From an uncultured Paracoccaceae bacterium (GTDB lineage: Bacteria; Pseudomonadota; Alphaproteobacteria; Rhodobacterales; Rhodobacteraceae): DNA of 64,000 nucleotides. Below are positions 52,881 to 62,890 of this stretch, one piece after another. The position numbers and the translations under genes are program-made. The notes below the pieces were generated by a model. It did not search any database and was not told the DNA's origin. It saw only the letters and a program-made list of their open reading frames with translations. Every line of letters starts with the position of its first letter. The first letter of the stretch is position 1. The stretch lies in contig CANLEQ010000005.1 in the NCBI GenBank assembly GCA_947489705.1, forward strand, positions 62,001 through 126,000. The letters run 5' to 3'.

Positions 52881-53147
52881 ATGGCCGGAGAGATCAAGGA
52901 AAAGGTTATCGCGATCATTGCCGAACAGGCGATGCTGCAACCTTCGGACATAGAGATGACGCAATCGCTGGACGATCTCGGGATCGATTCCTTGGGCGTG
53001 GTGGAAGCGATCTTTGCCATCGAGGAAGAATTCGACATTTCGGTGCCGTTCAACGCGAACGATCCCGGAGCCAGCGAATTCGACGTGTCGACCGTCGCTT
53101 CGATCGTCGGCGCGGTCGAAGGGCTGGTGGCGGCGCAGAAGGCGTGA
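52881..53147 (+). CDS. Acyl carrier protein
   Basis: 88 aa; LDDLGIDSLGVVEAIFAIEEEFDISVPFN (DSL phosphopantetheine site). Confidence 0.9.
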   Translation: MAGEIKEKVIAIIAEQAMLQPSDIEMTQSLDDLGIDSLGVVEAIFAIEEEFDISVPFNANDPGASEFDVSTVASIVGAVEGLVAAQKA

Positions 53148-54352
53148 GACGTGTCGTCATCACCGGGGCGGGGACGATCAATGCCCTCGGCGCGTCGGTC
53201 GCGGCCACGCTCGAGGCGATGCGCGAGGGCCGCTGCGGGATCGGTCCCTTGCAGATCCGCGATCTCGACCGCCTTTCGGTGCAGATCGGCGGCCAGATCA
53301 TCGGCTACGACGAAACCGCACATTTCAACCGCCAGCAGATCAATCTCTACGACCGGTTCACGCAATTCGCGCTGCTCGCCGCGCGCGAGGCCATCGACCA
53401 GTCCGGTCTGACCTTCAGCGGCGAGTTGGCGGCGCGGTCCGGCGTGGTGATGGGCACCTCCGGCGGCGGTCTGAACACCCAGGACGACAATTATCGCGCC
53501 GTATACGAGGAGGGGAAGAACAGGGTCCATCCCTTCGTGGTTCCGAAGCTGATGAACAATGCCGCGACCAGCCATGTCTCCATGGAGCACAATCTCAAGG
53601 GGCCGAGCTTCACCGTTTCCACCGCCTGCGCGTCGTCGAACCATGCGATCGGTCAGGCTTTCCAGATGGTGCGCACCGGTCTGGCCGACGTGATGGTGAC
53701 CGGCGGGACCGAGGCGATGCTCTGCTTCGGGGGCGTCAAGGCATGGGAGGGGCTGCGCGTCATGTCGAAGGATGCCTGCCGCCCGTTCTCGGCCACGCGC
53801 AACGGGATGGTGCAGGGCGAAGGCGCCGGAATGTTCGTTCTGGAGGAATACGAGCATGCCAGGGCACGCGGTGCGGATATCCTGGCCGAGATCACCGGCT
53901 TCGCGATGTCGTCCGACGCCGCCGATATCGTGATGCCGTCGAAGCAGGGAGCGGCGCGCGCGATCATGGGGGCGATGCGCGACGGCGCCATTCCGCTCGA
54001 TGCCGTGGGGTACATCAACGCCCACGGGACCGGCACCGCGGCGAACGACAAGACCGAATGCGCGGCCGTGGCGGACGTTTTCGGCCATCATGCGAACGAT
54101 CTGATGATTTCGAGCACGAAATCCATGCACGGGCATCTCATCGGAGGGACCGGCGCGGTCGAATTGCTGGCCTGCATCATGGCGTTGCGCGACGGCGTCG
54201 TCGCACCGACGATCGGCTACGAGGAGCCCGACCCCGAATGTGCGCTCGACGTGGTTCCGAACGAGGCACGCGAGGCGGATATCGAGGTCACTCTCTCGAA
54301 TGCCTTCGCGTTCGGCGGGCTCAACGCGGTTCTCGCGCTGCGCCGGATCTGA
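53144..54352 (+). CDS. Beta-ketoacyl-ACP synthase (FabF/NodE-like), GTG start
   Basis: 402 aa; active-site STACASSNHAIGQA, NAHGTGTAANDKTE, STKSMHGHLIGGTGAVE; GTGA overlap with ACP stop. Confidence 0.93.
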   Translation: MRRVVITGAGTINALGASVAATLEAMREGRCGIGPLQIRDLDRLSVQIGGQIIGYDETAHFNRQQINLYDRFTQFALLAAREAIDQSGLTFSGELAARSGVVMGTSGGGLNTQDDNYRAVYEEGKNRVHPFVVPKLMNNAATSHVSMEHNLKGPSFTVSTACASSNHAIGQAFQMVRTGLADVMVTGGTEAMLCFGGVKAWEGLRVMSKDACRPFSATRNGMVQGEGAGMFVLEEYEHARARGADILAEITGFAMSSDAADIVMPSKQGAARAIMGAMRDGAIPLDAVGYINAHGTGTAANDKTECAAVADVFGHHANDLMISSTKSMHGHLIGGTGAVELLACIMALRDGVVAPTIGYEEPDPECALDVVPNEAREADIEVTLSNAFAFGGLNAVLALRRI

Positions 54353-54386
54353 GCAGGGCGCCCGCCTCAGGGCGCCCTTCGCAAGG

Positions 54387-55118
54387 TCAGGGCTGCGTCG
54401 GCGTCGGAGCCGAGCTGCCGGCATTCGCGTCGCGCACGGCATCGTATCCCGCGGTGAACCCCGAAAGCGACACGGAAAGGTCGATCGTCTGGTCCGGCGC
54501 CGCGGCCGGAACGATGGTCAGCACCGCTTCGACGCCCCGGCGGAACGCCGTAACGTCGGCATCGGTGAAACCGATGCGTGCGAAACAGCCGGCTTCGGCG
54601 CAGAAATCGAAGGGGTAACGCTTCGCCTGGTTGCCATCGACACTCATCGTCAATTGCCGCGTCAGAAGGGTTTCCAGCGGAGTGATGACGGTGGCGCCGG
54701 CCGATGCCTGCTGACCCTCGGGGAGGGGAAAGACGCTGATCTCTGCCACGGCATTGCCGTTGTCGTCGCGGAGCAGCTGGTAGAGCTGACACGGATCCGC
54801 CCCGCTTTCGGTCCGGATGCAGCGCTGCTGCCAATCGCCGTGTTCGCCTGAGGTGTAGGTGCGACCGACCTGATTTTCGGGCTCGACCTCCTCGCCCATC
54901 GAAAGATCGCCCGCCACGCCCTCGGCCGAGGCGTCGGAGCTATCCTGCGCTGCGCCGCCCGTCCCGGCGTCGTCGGACTGCGCGTCGGGGGTGGTCGATG
55001 TTTCCGAGGGTGCGGCGCCGCTCTCGCCGGTCGCATCCGTTTCCTGAGCCTGCACGCCCATGGGCCAGGCAAGGGCCACGAGGGCGGCCAGCGAGATGGT
55101 TTTCATAAGCTGAGACAT
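54387..55118 (-). CDS. Invasion-associated locus B (IalB)-like periplasmic protein
   Basis: Signal peptide, acidic Ser/Thr/Asp linker, GDWQQRCIRTESGADPCQLYQLLRDDNGNAVAEISVFPLPEGQQ... Confidence 0.8.
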   Translation of the reverse strand: MSQLMKTISLAALVALAWPMGVQAQETDATGESGAAPSETSTTPDAQSDDAGTGGAAQDSSDASAEGVAGDLSMGEEVEPENQVGRTYTSGEHGDWQQRCIRTESGADPCQLYQLLRDDNGNAVAEISVFPLPEGQQASAGATVITPLETLLTRQLTMSVDGNQAKRYPFDFCAEAGCFARIGFTDADVTAFRRGVEAVLTIVPAAAPDQTIDLSVSLSGFTAGYDAVRDANAGSSAPTPTQP

Positions 55119-55208
55119 GTTGCTTCCGTCTTCATCAAGGTATGCTTTCGGGCATTTATCAGGTCGGGCAAGCAGTGTCAGTCACGATTTGGTCCCGATC
55201 CCGTGACG

Positions 55209-55282
55209 CGAAAAAGGCCCCTCCTGAAAGGGGCCTTTGACATCGTTCCGGAATTCCCTGCTGGACTGGCCAGCTTGTTATT
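55209..55282 (-). ncRNA. Candidate small RNA or attenuator leader upstream of ialB
   Basis: Minus-strand promoter TTGACG-N17-TATTTT (55312-55317 / 55289-55294) followed ~75 nt later by a T-tailed terminator hairpin. Confidence 0.4.
55213..55238 (-). terminator. Rho-independent terminator (minus-strand orientation)
   Basis: aaaggcccct-cctgaa-aggggccttt; complement ends ...ggggcctttttcgcg. Confidence 0.75.
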
Positions 55283-55288
55283 CGAGAA

Positions 55289-55317
55289 AAAATAGAAGCA
55301 AAGATCTGACCCGTCAA
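55289..55317 (-). promoter_or_regulatory. Putative sigma70-type promoter TTGACG-N17-TATTTT
   Basis: Complement strand reading; -35 5/6 and -10 4/6 to consensus with 17-nt spacer. Confidence 0.45.
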
Positions 55318-55447
55318 CGCGGATGAACGCCGCACTTCGTTCGCAAAGCGCGGGTATTTTGGGCGTAAACGACCTTGATCGGGCATCCTGCAGGCCGGGC
55401 GCGAAATCGATGCCGTACCCCGGCGGAGAACCCGTCCGCGGCCGGGA

Positions 55448-57913
55448 TCACTCCGCCGGCCTGAGCGTCGTGATGCCCACCGCCGCTGCCCGCGCGAGTG
55501 CCGGGTCGAGCGTCATCGGGATGTATTCCCCGCGGCGCCAGAGCTCGCCCAGATCATCGTAATGCCGCGACAGCGGGTGCCCCGATTGACCGGTCGAGAT
55601 GATGAAGACGGATGAATCCGGATCGGCGAAATCGTATATTCCGCGAAACGTCGCGCCATGGACGTTGCGGAACGGGTCCGGACCGGTCCCCGCCGTCATG
55701 CCGCGCAGCAAAGTGTTGTCCCCGCCCGAGGTCGATTGGCGGATGTTGACCAGCCATGACAGGCCCGCAATCTCGCCAAGCACGGGATGGGCGTGCACGG
55801 CCTCGTGCGCATCGCCCCAGCGCAGCGATTCCAGAGCGGTCCCGTACCGCTCGGAGATCCAGATGAGCGCATCGTCGAGCGCCATCCGCGCGATATCGCT
55901 GCACGTCTCCTGTTGCGTGGACTGAACCACGTTGCACCACGCCGATGCGCCGTTGACGTCGCGATAGACGCGTTCGATGAAGAGCGGCTCGAGATGGGTG
56001 ATTTCGTCGGCCAGCGGGCCGAGCTCGTCGCGGATCAGGCGTTCCTGCAGCGCGCGCATCCATGCGGCATAGATCAGCGGCTCGGGCAGGTGTTCGTTCA
56101 TCTCGCCGTTCCAGCTCGCCAACAAGTCGAGCGCGCGCTGGCGCAACCGCTCGGGCGTGCCTTCGGGGGCGGCTTCTCCGGTGAACCAGAGATCGGCACC
56201 GACCAGCGGAAGCAGCAGCCGGGCGGTGAAGCTCACGGTGTCGAGCTGCGTCTCCATGAAGCTTTCGCGGGTGTGGACCTCGCGCCCTTGCATCAGCCTC
56301 CGCCAGCGCTGCACGCGCTGCGTGTCGCCCCAGTGGTAAGACACGTGAAGCGGGAAGGGCCTGTCCACCATCTTGTTGTTGGTGTTGCCGACGATGCCGC
56401 CCTCGGGCGCCACGAATTCGGGATTGGTCGTATAGGGCAGCGTTCCGTTCCAGCGGTTCGCGGCAATCCAGCCGGGTGTCGGAAGCCGGCCCTTCGACTG
56501 GTGCGCCTCGTCGCGGCGGGGGGCGGCACCGATCATCTTCATAGCGATGTCCTCGCGGTCCACCAGCGTCAGGTTCTGGCTCGGCGCCACGAACCCCTCC
56601 ATCGCGGCGAGCCCCTCCTCGACGCTTCCCGACCGCATGAGGTCGAACCCGGCACTCGCCGAGGTGTCGGTGCCCGACAGGACGGTCAATGCGACCGATG
56701 CCACATGACCGGGCGGCGTGATCGCGCCGAGGTCGAAATGGCTGCCGGGCAGGATCGGCCCGTTCTCGGACCACCGCAGGGTGAGGGTGATGGGATCGGC
56801 ATCCTTGATGCGGACGATCGACGTGCGGCTGCGCATCTTGCGATATCCGTCAGGGGTCAGCACCTCGGTGGGATCGTCCGGGTTCAATCGCTCGATATGG
56901 ACGTCCGTGTCGTCGAGGTAGGACGAGGTGAGGCCCCAGCCCAGCCGTTCGGACCGTCCCAGAAGGACGATCGGCGTTCCGGGTATGGTGGCACCGATGA
57001 CCCCTCCGGTCTCGAGGTCCAGCCGCGCGAGGTACCAGACCGACGGTGCGGTCAGGCCGAGATGCGGATCGTTGGCCAGGAGCGTGCCGCCGGTCGCGGC
57101 GCGCGACGGCGCGGCGGCCCAGGCGTTCGACGCCCCACCGAGACCGGGGGGGCGCACCGGATAGAGCGCGTCCTCGGGTGCCGCGGCGGCGTATCTCACG
57201 CCCGCAGCGCCGGGCGCGAGCGACGCATATTCCGGCAGGCTCGCAATGCCGTTGCCCCGCGGGTTCGGCAGGATGTCCGACACCCGGTCGTCGTCTTCGA
57301 GCTCGAGCGAGACGCGGGCGCGCAAGACCTCCTGCTGGAGATGCGAGTTGAGCTGGAGCGCCATCAACTTGCCGAGTGCCAGCGAATCCGCCGGCCGCCA
57401 AGGTGCTATCTCCGGCGAAAAGAGAAAGAATTCAGGCGCACCTCGGCCGCGCGCGCCCTCGTTGACCTGGGCGAGCCAGGCATTCACCCCTCGCGCATAG
57501 GCTTCGAGGGCCGCGATGGCATATGGGCTCTGGGCCTCGACCGACCGCGCGGCGAGATTGTAGAGGTCGAGCCTGCGCATCAGCTCGTCGGTGCGGGCCG
57601 TCCGGACGCCGAAGATCTCGCTGAGCCTTCCCTGCACGGTTCGGCGCAGCAGCATCATCTGCCAGAGCCGGTCCTGCGCATGGGCAAATCCGAGGCCGTA
57701 ATAGACGTCCGTGTCGGCATCGGCGAAGACATGCGGCACGTCGGCATTGTCGCGTACGATCTCGACGGGGCCCGAAAGTCCTGCAAGTTCGAAGCTCGCA
57801 TCGTAGTCGGGCAGGCTGCGCGCGGCGAACCAATAGCCGATCACGGCGGCAAGCCCCACGGCGGCGATAAGTCCGAGAAGCAGCCGCAAGGACCAGCGAA
57901 AGAGCGATGCCAT
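55448..57913 (-). CDS. Penicillin acylase family (Ntn hydrolase)
   Basis: 821 aa; VEIVRDNADVPHVFADADTDVYYGLGFAHAQDRLWQM; ASNAWAAAPSRAATGGTLLANDPHLGL. Confidence 0.92.
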   Translation of the reverse strand: MASLFRWSLRLLLGLIAAVGLAAVIGYWFAARSLPDYDASFELAGLSGPVEIVRDNADVPHVFADADTDVYYGLGFAHAQDRLWQMMLLRRTVQGRLSEIFGVRTARTDELMRRLDLYNLAARSVEAQSPYAIAALEAYARGVNAWLAQVNEGARGRGAPEFFLFSPEIAPWRPADSLALGKLMALQLNSHLQQEVLRARVSLELEDDDRVSDILPNPRGNGIASLPEYASLAPGAAGVRYAAAAPEDALYPVRPPGLGGASNAWAAAPSRAATGGTLLANDPHLGLTAPSVWYLARLDLETGGVIGATIPGTPIVLLGRSERLGWGLTSSYLDDTDVHIERLNPDDPTEVLTPDGYRKMRSRTSIVRIKDADPITLTLRWSENGPILPGSHFDLGAITPPGHVASVALTVLSGTDTSASAGFDLMRSGSVEEGLAAMEGFVAPSQNLTLVDREDIAMKMIGAAPRRDEAHQSKGRLPTPGWIAANRWNGTLPYTTNPEFVAPEGGIVGNTNNKMVDRPFPLHVSYHWGDTQRVQRWRRLMQGREVHTRESFMETQLDTVSFTARLLLPLVGADLWFTGEAAPEGTPERLRQRALDLLASWNGEMNEHLPEPLIYAAWMRALQERLIRDELGPLADEITHLEPLFIERVYRDVNGASAWCNVVQSTQQETCSDIARMALDDALIWISERYGTALESLRWGDAHEAVHAHPVLGEIAGLSWLVNIRQSTSGGDNTLLRGMTAGTGPDPFRNVHGATFRGIYDFADPDSSVFIISTGQSGHPLSRHYDDLGELWRRGEYIPMTLDPALARAAAVGITTLRPAE

Positions 57914-58002
57914 GATGCCTCGGGTACGATGTGCGGGGCGTTTGACCCACGCCCCCGATGGGTTAGACAGGCCATAGACAATCTGATTGCAGAGGTGAAG
58001 GC

Positions 58003-58866
58003 ATGGCGAAGATCGCGTTTCTCGGGCTGGGTGTGATGGGCTATCCGATGGCGGGCCATCTTGCCGCCGCCGGGCATGACGTAACCGTCTATAACCGGAC
58101 GGAGGCCAAGGCCGAGGCCTGGGTGAAACAGCACGGCGGCGCGCACCGGACTTCGCCCCGCGCGGCTGTCCAGGATGCCGAATTCGTGATGACCTGCGTC
58201 GGCAACGACGACGACCTGCGCAGCGTCTGCGCAGGGGAGGAGGGCGCGTTCGCCGGCATGGGGCCCAATGCCATTCTCGTCGATCACACGACCGTCTCGG
58301 CCCGGGTCACGCGCGAGCTGGCCGAGCAGGTTGCGGGCCGGTTCATCGACGCGCCGATCTCGGGCGGTCAGGCCGGGGCGGAGAAGGGCGCGCTGTCGAT
58401 CATGTGCGGCGGCTCCGAGGACGCCTTCGCGAAGGCCGAGCCGATGATGAACGTCTATGCCAAGATCTGTCGCCGTATGGGAGAGACCGGGGCGGGACAG
58501 ATGACCAAGATGTGCAACCAGATCGCCATCGCAGGTCTGGTCCAGGGCCTCTCGGAGGCACTCAACTTCGCCGAGACGGCCGGGCTCGACGGCCGCGCGG
58601 TGGTCGAGGTGATCAGCCAGGGCGCCGCGGGTAGCTGGCAGATGGAGAACCGCTACGAGACCATGATCGACGACAAGTTCGACCACGGCTTCGCGGTCGA
58701 CTGGATGCGCAAGGATCTCGGGATCTGCCTCGAGACGGGTGACGAGATCGGTGCGGCGTTGCCGGTGACGGCCCTTGTCGACCAGTTCTACAAGGACGTG
58801 CAGAAGCTCGGCGGCGGGCGCTGGGATACCTCCGCCCTGATCAAGCGGCTTCGCGCTTTGGGATAG
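58003..58866 (+). CDS. NAD(P)-dependent beta-hydroxyacid dehydrogenase (GarR/HIBADH family)
   Basis: 287 aa; IAFLGLGVMGYPMAGHLAAAGHDVTVYNRT, DAPISGGQAGAEKGALSIMCGG. Confidence 0.92.
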   Translation: MAKIAFLGLGVMGYPMAGHLAAAGHDVTVYNRTEAKAEAWVKQHGGAHRTSPRAAVQDAEFVMTCVGNDDDLRSVCAGEEGAFAGMGPNAILVDHTTVSARVTRELAEQVAGRFIDAPISGGQAGAEKGALSIMCGGSEDAFAKAEPMMNVYAKICRRMGETGAGQMTKMCNQIAIAGLVQGLSEALNFAETAGLDGRAVVEVISQGAAGSWQMENRYETMIDDKFDHGFAVDWMRKDLGICLETGDEIGAALPVTALVDQFYKDVQKLGGGRWDTSALIKRLRALG

Positions 58867-58875
58867 CGCGCGCCT

Positions 58876-60390
58876 TCAGCCGTTGCCGCGGCGCCCGGCG
58901 AACCGCGCGGCATCCTCAGCCGCGCGGCGCAGGGCGCGGGCCTTGTTGACGGTTTCCTGGTATTCCGCTTCGGGATCGCTGTCGTGGACCACGCCGCCGC
59001 CCGACTGGATGTAGAGGGTCTTGTCCTTCACCACCGCGGTGCGCAGCGCGATGCACATGTCCATGTCTCCGCCGGCCGAGAAATAGCCCAGACCGCCGCC
59101 ATAGACGCCGCGCTTTTCGGGCTCGAGCTCGTCGATGATCTCCATCGCGCGCACCTTGGGCGCGCCCGAGACTGTGCCCGCCGGCAGACCGGCCAGCAGC
59201 GCCGACAGCGCGTCATGCTCGTCCGACAGTTCGCCCACGACGTTGGAGACGATATGCATGACGTGCGAGTATCGCTCGATCACGAATTCCTCGGTCGGAC
59301 GCACCGTGCCGATTTTGGAGACGCGGCCGGTATCGTTGCGGCCGAGATCGAGCAGCATCAGGTGTTCCGCGAGCTCCTTCTCGTCGCTCAGGAGGTCATG
59401 CTCGAGGGCGCGATCCTCCTCGGGCGTGGCGCCGCGCGGACGGGTGCCGGCGATGGGCCTGATCGTGACCTCGCCCCCCATCACCCGCACGAGGATCTCG
59501 GGGCTGGCGCCCACCACCTGAAATCCGCCGAAATTGAAGAAGAACATGAAGGGCGACGGGTTCGTGCGCCTGAGCGAGCGATAGAGGGCGAAGGGCGGGA
59601 GGTCGAAATCGAGGCTCCATCTCTGCGACGGCACGACCTGGAAGATATCCCCCGCGGCGATGTAGTCCTTTGCGCGCCGCACCACGTCGAGATAGCCCTC
59701 ATGCGTGAAGTTCGAGCGCGGCTCCACCGCGGCCCCGGCCTCTCCCAGGTCGCGCGCATCGGCGGGCGGCGCCCGGTCGAGGTCGCGCAACGCGTCCATC
59801 ACCCGCTCGGCCGCCTGCGCATAGGCCGCCCTCGGCGAAAGCCCCGCATCCGCCCAGGCCGGCGCGACCACGGTGACCTCGCCCTTCACGCCGTCGAGAA
59901 CCGCGACCACGGACGGACGCAGCATCATCGCGTCAGGCAGCCCGAGCGGATCGGGATTGACGTCCGGCAACCGCTCGACGAGCCGGATCATATCATAGCC
60001 AAGATAACCGAAAAGACCCGCGCAGGACGCGGGAAGGTCCGGTGGCAGGTCGATCCGGCTCTCGGCGATGATCCGACGCAAGCTGTCGAGGGGCGAGCCC
60101 TCCATCGGCTCGAACGCGGTCTCGTCGAACCGTGCCTGGCGGTTCACGCGACTGCTCTCCCCCCGGCACTCCCAGACAAGGTCGGGCTTCATGCCGATGA
60201 TCGAATACCGCCCGCGTACCTCGCCGCCGGTGACGGATTCGAGGATGAACGTATCGCGTCCCGCCTGGGCGAGCTTGAGCATCAGCGATACGGGCGTGTC
60301 GAGATCGGCCGCGATGCGCGCGTGGACGACCTGGCTGCGACCCGACGCGTAGGCTTCGGCGAAGGTCTCGTAATCGGGCGTCAGCCGCAT
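58876..60390 (-). CDS. trpE: Anthranilate synthase component I
   Basis: 504 aa from MRLTPDYETFAEAY; PIAGTRPRGATPEEDRALEHDLLSDEKELAEHLMLLDLGRND; GAPKVRAMEIIDELEPEKRGVYGG. Confidence 0.95.
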   Translation of the reverse strand: MRLTPDYETFAEAYASGRSQVVHARIAADLDTPVSLMLKLAQAGRDTFILESVTGGEVRGRYSIIGMKPDLVWECRGESSRVNRQARFDETAFEPMEGSPLDSLRRIIAESRIDLPPDLPASCAGLFGYLGYDMIRLVERLPDVNPDPLGLPDAMMLRPSVVAVLDGVKGEVTVVAPAWADAGLSPRAAYAQAAERVMDALRDLDRAPPADARDLGEAGAAVEPRSNFTHEGYLDVVRRAKDYIAAGDIFQVVPSQRWSLDFDLPPFALYRSLRRTNPSPFMFFFNFGGFQVVGASPEILVRVMGGEVTIRPIAGTRPRGATPEEDRALEHDLLSDEKELAEHLMLLDLGRNDTGRVSKIGTVRPTEEFVIERYSHVMHIVSNVVGELSDEHDALSALLAGLPAGTVSGAPKVRAMEIIDELEPEKRGVYGGGLGYFSAGGDMDMCIALRTAVVKDKTLYIQSGGGVVHDSDPEAEYQETVNKARALRRAAEDAARFAGRRGNG

Positions 60391-62255
60391 CAGTTGAATT
60401 GCGCGTTGACGGCCTGGATGGCCTGCTGGTTGAGCTCGATGCCCTTCTGCATCTCGAGCGCGCTGGTGAAGGCTTCGGACATGTCCTGCGCGATGCCCTG
60501 ACCCGTCGCGCGGACGACATTGCTGCGCACCTCCTGCGCATCCTCCGCCCCGGGGTCGGGAATGTTGATCTCGTCGACACGCACGATGACGGCGCCCTCG
60601 GGCATGGTCAGCATCCGTAATTCGCCCTCGTCCATGGCGAAGGCCGTGGTCACCAGCGCATCGGGCATGCCCTCGAGGAAGCCGTCGCGGAACACGCCCG
60701 CCTCGCGCGTCAACGTGCCGTCCTGTTCGGCGAGGGCGGCACCGCCCCGCACCTCTGTCATGATCTCCTCGGCCTTTTCGGAGAGCCGCGCCTGGAGCCG
60801 CTCGGCGGTCCACGCCTGCACCACCTGCTCTCTCACCGCCTCGAACGGCTGGAGGGTCGGCTCGACGATCTCGTCCACGCGGAGTGCGAAGAGGCCGCCG
60901 TCCGACAGCTCGTAGAGCGCGGGGAAGTCTCCCTCGCTGGTCTCGGCCGCGATTTCCCGGAAGGTGTCGTAGGCGTCGATTTCCTGACCGGAAACGGAGG
61001 CGATCTCGGGCGAATAGAGGATCTCGTTGGTCTCGAACGCGGTTTCCTCGCCGATCTCCTCGAGGGTGGCGCCGCTCGCCAGGAGATCCTCGATGGGCTC
61101 GATCTCGCCCTCCACCCGACGCCGCGCGGCATCTGCGGCGAACTCGGCGCGCAGGTCGCCCTCGACATCCTCGAACGGCGTCTCGGTCGCACGCAGGATC
61201 GCGTTGACGCGATAGAGCGCCGCGCCGAGATCGATCTCGACCGGCCCGACCACGCCCGTGTCCTGCGCGCCGAAGACCGCCTCCGCGGCCGCCTCGCCGA
61301 GATCCTCCCGCGCGACCTCGCCGAGATCGATGTCCTCGAGGGTCAGTCCGCGTTCCTCGACGAGCTGATCGAAATCCTGCTCGCCGGCCTCGATCGCTTC
61401 GGCCGCCGCCGCCGCCGCATCGGGATCGGAGAAGACCAGACGCTCGACCAGGCGCCGCTCGGGCTGGTTGTATTCGGCCGCGCGCTCTTCGTAAAGGCGG
61501 CGAAGATCCTCCTCGTTCACGCCCGTCTCGTCGACGATCATGTCGGGGGTCAGCCAGCTATAGGTGATGCGCTTGCGCTCGGGCAGGGTGAACATTTCCG
61601 CATGGGCATCGTAGAAGTTGCGCAGCACGCCGTCCGACGGATCCGGGATCGGCCGGTCGAGGTCGTCGCGGCCGAGGCTCAGGACCGACAGGTCGCGCGT
61701 CTCGCGCGCATAGGTGTAGAGGACGTCGACGAAGGCGTCGGGCGGCTGGATTCCCGCGACCAAAGCACCCTGAAGCAAGCTGCGCGCGATCTCCTCGCGA
61801 AGGCTCTCTTCGTATTCCGAGACCGTGATCCCGGCGTTCCGCAGCGCGAATTCGTAGGCTTCGCGGTCGAACGACCCGTTGACGCCCTGAAAGGCCGCCG
61901 TGTTCACGACCTCGTCGCGGATCTGCGTATCGCCCACCGAAAGGCCGAGCTCGGAGGCCTCGTCCTCGAGCGCGGCGAGCCCCAGGAGCCGCTGCAGGAC
62001 GGCCGCGTCGAGCCCGTATTGCTGGACCTGCGCGAAGGTCATCCGCTGGCCGGTCTGCTGCTCGATATTGCGGATCTCCTGCTGCAAGGCGCGGGCGTAA
62101 TCGTCGATCTCGATCTCGGTATCGCCGACGCTGCCCGCCTGGCGGACCGTGCCGCCGAAATTGGTCGCGCCGAACCCGGCGAGGCCGACGATCAGGAGCA
62201 GCAGGACGACCCAGACGAGCCCCCTCGAAATCGCTTTGCCCGTGCTTTTCGCCAT
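60390..62255 (-). CDS. Peptidyl-prolyl cis-trans isomerase (PpiD/SurA_N type)
   Basis: 621 aa; single N-terminal TM, SurA_N-like and parvulin-like regions. Confidence 0.85.
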   Translation of the reverse strand: MAKSTGKAISRGLVWVVLLLLIVGLAGFGATNFGGTVRQAGSVGDTEIEIDDYARALQQEIRNIEQQTGQRMTFAQVQQYGLDAAVLQRLLGLAALEDEASELGLSVGDTQIRDEVVNTAAFQGVNGSFDREAYEFALRNAGITVSEYEESLREEIARSLLQGALVAGIQPPDAFVDVLYTYARETRDLSVLSLGRDDLDRPIPDPSDGVLRNFYDAHAEMFTLPERKRITYSWLTPDMIVDETGVNEEDLRRLYEERAAEYNQPERRLVERLVFSDPDAAAAAAEAIEAGEQDFDQLVEERGLTLEDIDLGEVAREDLGEAAAEAVFGAQDTGVVGPVEIDLGAALYRVNAILRATETPFEDVEGDLRAEFAADAARRRVEGEIEPIEDLLASGATLEEIGEETAFETNEILYSPEIASVSGQEIDAYDTFREIAAETSEGDFPALYELSDGGLFALRVDEIVEPTLQPFEAVREQVVQAWTAERLQARLSEKAEEIMTEVRGGAALAEQDGTLTREAGVFRDGFLEGMPDALVTTAFAMDEGELRMLTMPEGAVIVRVDEINIPDPGAEDAQEVRSNVVRATGQGIAQDMSEAFTSALEMQKGIELNQQAIQAVNAQFN

Positions 62256-62329
62256 ACCGCTCGCTCCGCCGCAATGAGTGTCGTCGCGGGTCTACAGGCG
62301 CATGACGCATCCCGCAAGATCGCCCGGTT

Positions 62330-62890
62330 TCAGGGGATGATGCGGGTGTATTTGGTCCCTTCGAGGGTCGCGCCCGCGATGAGGCCCGCCTGTCCAAAGA
62401 TCACGCCGATCACCGGCGTCAGCGACGTCGTGGTCGTCGCCGACAGGTTGCCGCCACGATCGCGCACCGCGTATTCGATGTCGGCGCCCGCCTCGTAACC
62501 GCTCGAATTGCGGAAATCGTAGAGTGCGTCGTTGGTCATGAAGAACAGGACATGCGCATATTGCTGCGCCCCGATCTGCAGGCCCACATTGGCCGTCGCC
62601 GCGGAATAGTAGTCGATGGGCATGCCGTCGACCACCAGGGCACCGCGACCGTAGCTTCCGCCGACGCCGAAGCCGGCCTTGGTGATGAGCGGCATCACCA
62701 GGATACCCGAGGCCTTGTCGCGCAGGTCACGGGTCGAAGGATAGTTGGAATAAAGATATTCGAGCGTGGAGGCCACGCGCGCATCTATGTTCTGGCTGCC
62801 GCGGCTCGAAAGGCCGTTGCTGCACCCGGCGGTGGCGAGGATCGTCGCGCCGCCCCCTGCCAGAAATGCCCGGCGGGTTGAAAATGTCAT
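62330..62890 (-). CDS. SYLF-domain (YSC84-like) lipoprotein
   Basis: 186 aa; Tat/lipobox STRRAFLAGGGATILATAGC; KASGILVMPLITKAGFGVGGSYGRGALV. Confidence 0.85.
   Translation of the reverse strand: MTFSTRRAFLAGGGATILATAGCSNGLSSRGSQNIDARVASTLEYLYSNYPSTRDLRDKASGILVMPLITKAGFGVGGSYGRGALVVDGMPIDYYSAATANVGLQIGAQQYAHVLFFMTNDALYDFRNSSGYEAGADIEYAVRDRGGNLSATTTTSLTPVIGVIFGQAGLIAGATLEGTKYTRIIP

Noticed and set aside
55159-55386. 75-aa minus-strand ORF overlapping the candidate sRNA
   Set aside because: No recognisable protein features; overlaps promoter and terminator signals
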